From positions 186,001 through 250,000 of the forward strand of contig NZ_LAHA01000011.1 of NCBI RefSeq assembly GCF_002608075.1: a stretch of 64,000 nt of DNA. Direction: 5' to 3'. Position 1 is the first letter of the stretch, and each line of letters opens with the position of its first letter. Made by a program: the position numbers and the translations under genes. Below are positions 63,131-64,000 of the stretch, in pieces. The notes under the pieces are model-generated. The model made no database searches, was not told the origin of the DNA, and was given only the letters and a program-made list of their open reading frames with translations. Origin of the DNA: Nostoc linckia z4 (GTDB taxonomy: Bacteria; Cyanobacteriota; Cyanobacteriia; Cyanobacteriales; Nostocaceae).

Positions 63131-63630
63131 TGAATACCCGTCTAAGTGGATTTTTATTGAAAATCAAAATATCGTTTAATTTTATCTAATATTTCTCCAT
63201 CCTGAAAAATATTATAGGATTGTCATTGATAATTTTTTCGTCTACTTTTATCATGCCACTTATGCTGTTTCAGTGATGCCTACAGTTGCTTACAGCCAAG
63301 CATTTGCTATTTTGGGCACTACAATTTTGACTTTTGGCACTACAATTGCGACTTTTGGCACTACAATTGCGACTTTTGGCACTACAATTGCGACTTTTGG
63401 TACTACAATTTTGACTTTTGGCACTACAATTGCGATTTTTGGTACTACAATTTTGACTTTTGGCACTACAATTGCGACTTTTGGTACTACAATTTTGACT
63501 TTTGGTACTACAATTTTGACTTTTGGTACTACAATTTCGACTTTTGGCACTACAATTTCGACTTCGACGACTACATTTGCTATTTTGGCGATGCCTGGGG
63601 CGGGCTACGCCAACTGCCCCACTAACTGTT
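63131..63630. repeat. 21-bp minisatellite (63317-63589) in the spacer between ROK and SDR genes
   Basis: Twelve 21-mers of the form CACTACAATTTTGACTTTTGG or GCGAC variants run from 63317 to 63568, with a degenerate 13th to 63589. The array is flanked on both sides by the same CATTTGCTATTTTGG. All three forward frames and two reverse frames are open as heptapeptide repeats (TFGTTIA; VVPKVAI; NCSTKSR). The rest of the spacer shows nothing else. Confidence 0.93.
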
Positions 63631-64000
63631 TTAATCTGGTAAAAATGTTGCAATCATCTTTTCAACTGCTTTGGGGTCTTGTAGTAGCTGCTGGTTAAGT
63701 TGCTTAGCTTGTTCGCCTGGATAAACATCTTCTGTACCATCAATCACAGCTTGCAGTGTATCCCGAACCACTTCTTGAGGAGGTACTTTCGGGTCGGGGA
63801 AAGATTTACCCATGCCAATATCTATCGCTCCTGGTAAAACTGCCACTACCAGCGTTTTCTGAGCCGCTAACTCTGCGCGAATCGCCTGAGTCATGGACAA
63901 AACTGCTGCTTTAGAAGCGCCATAGCTACCATTAAAAGGAAGATTTACCCGCGCCACCATTGACACCATGTTGGCGATCGCTCCACCTCCATTTTGTTTT
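63631..64000 (-). CDS. Short-chain dehydrogenase/reductase, N-terminus outside window
   Basis: The C-terminal ~122 residues of an SDR. Visible: GGGAIANMVSMVARVNLPF, the catalytic GSYGASKAAVLSM (Tyr-x3-Lys) and the loop LPGAIDIGMG. The frame is open through base 64000, so the coenzyme-binding Rossmann motif lies beyond it. Substrate unknown. Confidence 0.9.
   Translation of the reverse strand, partial: KQNGGGAIANMVSMVARVNLPFNGSYGASKAAVLSMTQAIRAELAAQKTLVVAVLPGAIDIGMGKSFPDPKVPPQEVVRDTLQAVIDGTEDVYPGEQAKQLNQQLLQDPKAVEKMIATFLPD

Noticed and set aside
63273..63698. A 141-codon plus-strand frame (and antisense frames) across the 21-bp repeat
   Set aside because: Openness follows from a stop-free 21-bp repeat; the frame overlaps the SDR gene on the other strand, has no ribosome binding site and no family match.
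1..64000. tRNA, rRNA, integrase or complete insertion sequence
   Set aside because: None recognised by eye in either strand; a tRNAscan-SE or IS search would be needed to exclude small ones.

Overview
The window is a piece of a filamentous, heterocyst-forming, nitrogen-fixing cyanobacterium of the Nostoc/Anabaena/Calothrix type (order Nostocales). This rests on petB/petD of the cytochrome b6f complex, many HIP1 octamers (GCGATCGC), dense heptanucleotide tandem repeats, an uptake hydrogenase with its maturation genes, and a nif-type ferredoxin next to a CnfR/PatB activator. The DNA is moderately A+T rich. I recognised no rRNA, tRNA, CRISPR array, integrase or complete insertion sequence.

Layout. 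1-9.4 kb: 3' part of a PAS histidine kinase, ctpA divergent from petB-petD, an RsbW-like kinase, then gmd, a GT4 glycosyltransferase and a small zinc-ribbon membrane protein. 9.8-17.5 kb: housekeeping and unknown genes, including an RDD/HEAT/pentapeptide fusion, a double GNAT protein, yqgF, a DUF3727 gene and a YqeG-type phosphatase. 18-25.7 kb: an unusual cluster of one soluble STAND-like ATPase and two giant membrane proteins that join a cytoplasmic STAND-like ATPase, through one membrane segment, to a periplasmic ligand-binding domain of the Leu/Ile/Val type. A decayed 3' remnant of a third paralogue lies between the two. Then proB.

27.3-42.0 kb: hydrogenase region. hupS-hupL (minus strand, hupL uninterrupted) face an 'extended hyp operon' on the plus strand: TPR protein, two small membrane proteins, a NifU/Rieske fusion, an NHL propeller protein, then hypF-hypC-hypD-hypE-hypA-hypB. 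Rpn-family genes, one broken and one intact, flank the plus-strand operon. 42.0-46.5 kb: mostly unknown minus-strand genes plus a luciferase-like oxidoreductase. 47.5-58.1 kb: cysK, an ArsC-like nitrogenase-associated protein, a cupin, coxB-coxA-coxC, the nif-type ferredoxin fdxB and cnfR. The latter genes match the heterocyst cox2/fdxB/cnfR locus, so respiratory O2 removal, H2 recycling, electron supply and nif activation lie within about 30 kb. 58.5-64 kb: an Apd1/sucrase-like ferredoxin protein, a PIN/RHH toxin-antitoxin pair, a Mut7-C RNase-like protein, a ROK kinase and the 3' part of an SDR.

The spacers are crowded with short tandem repeats (7, 8, 14 and 21 bp) and at least three families of MITE-like dispersed elements. 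One 8-bp array sits inside the hypF coding sequence. The best candidate for an undescribed system is the STAND-ATPase/periplasmic-sensor cluster at 18-25.7 kb.
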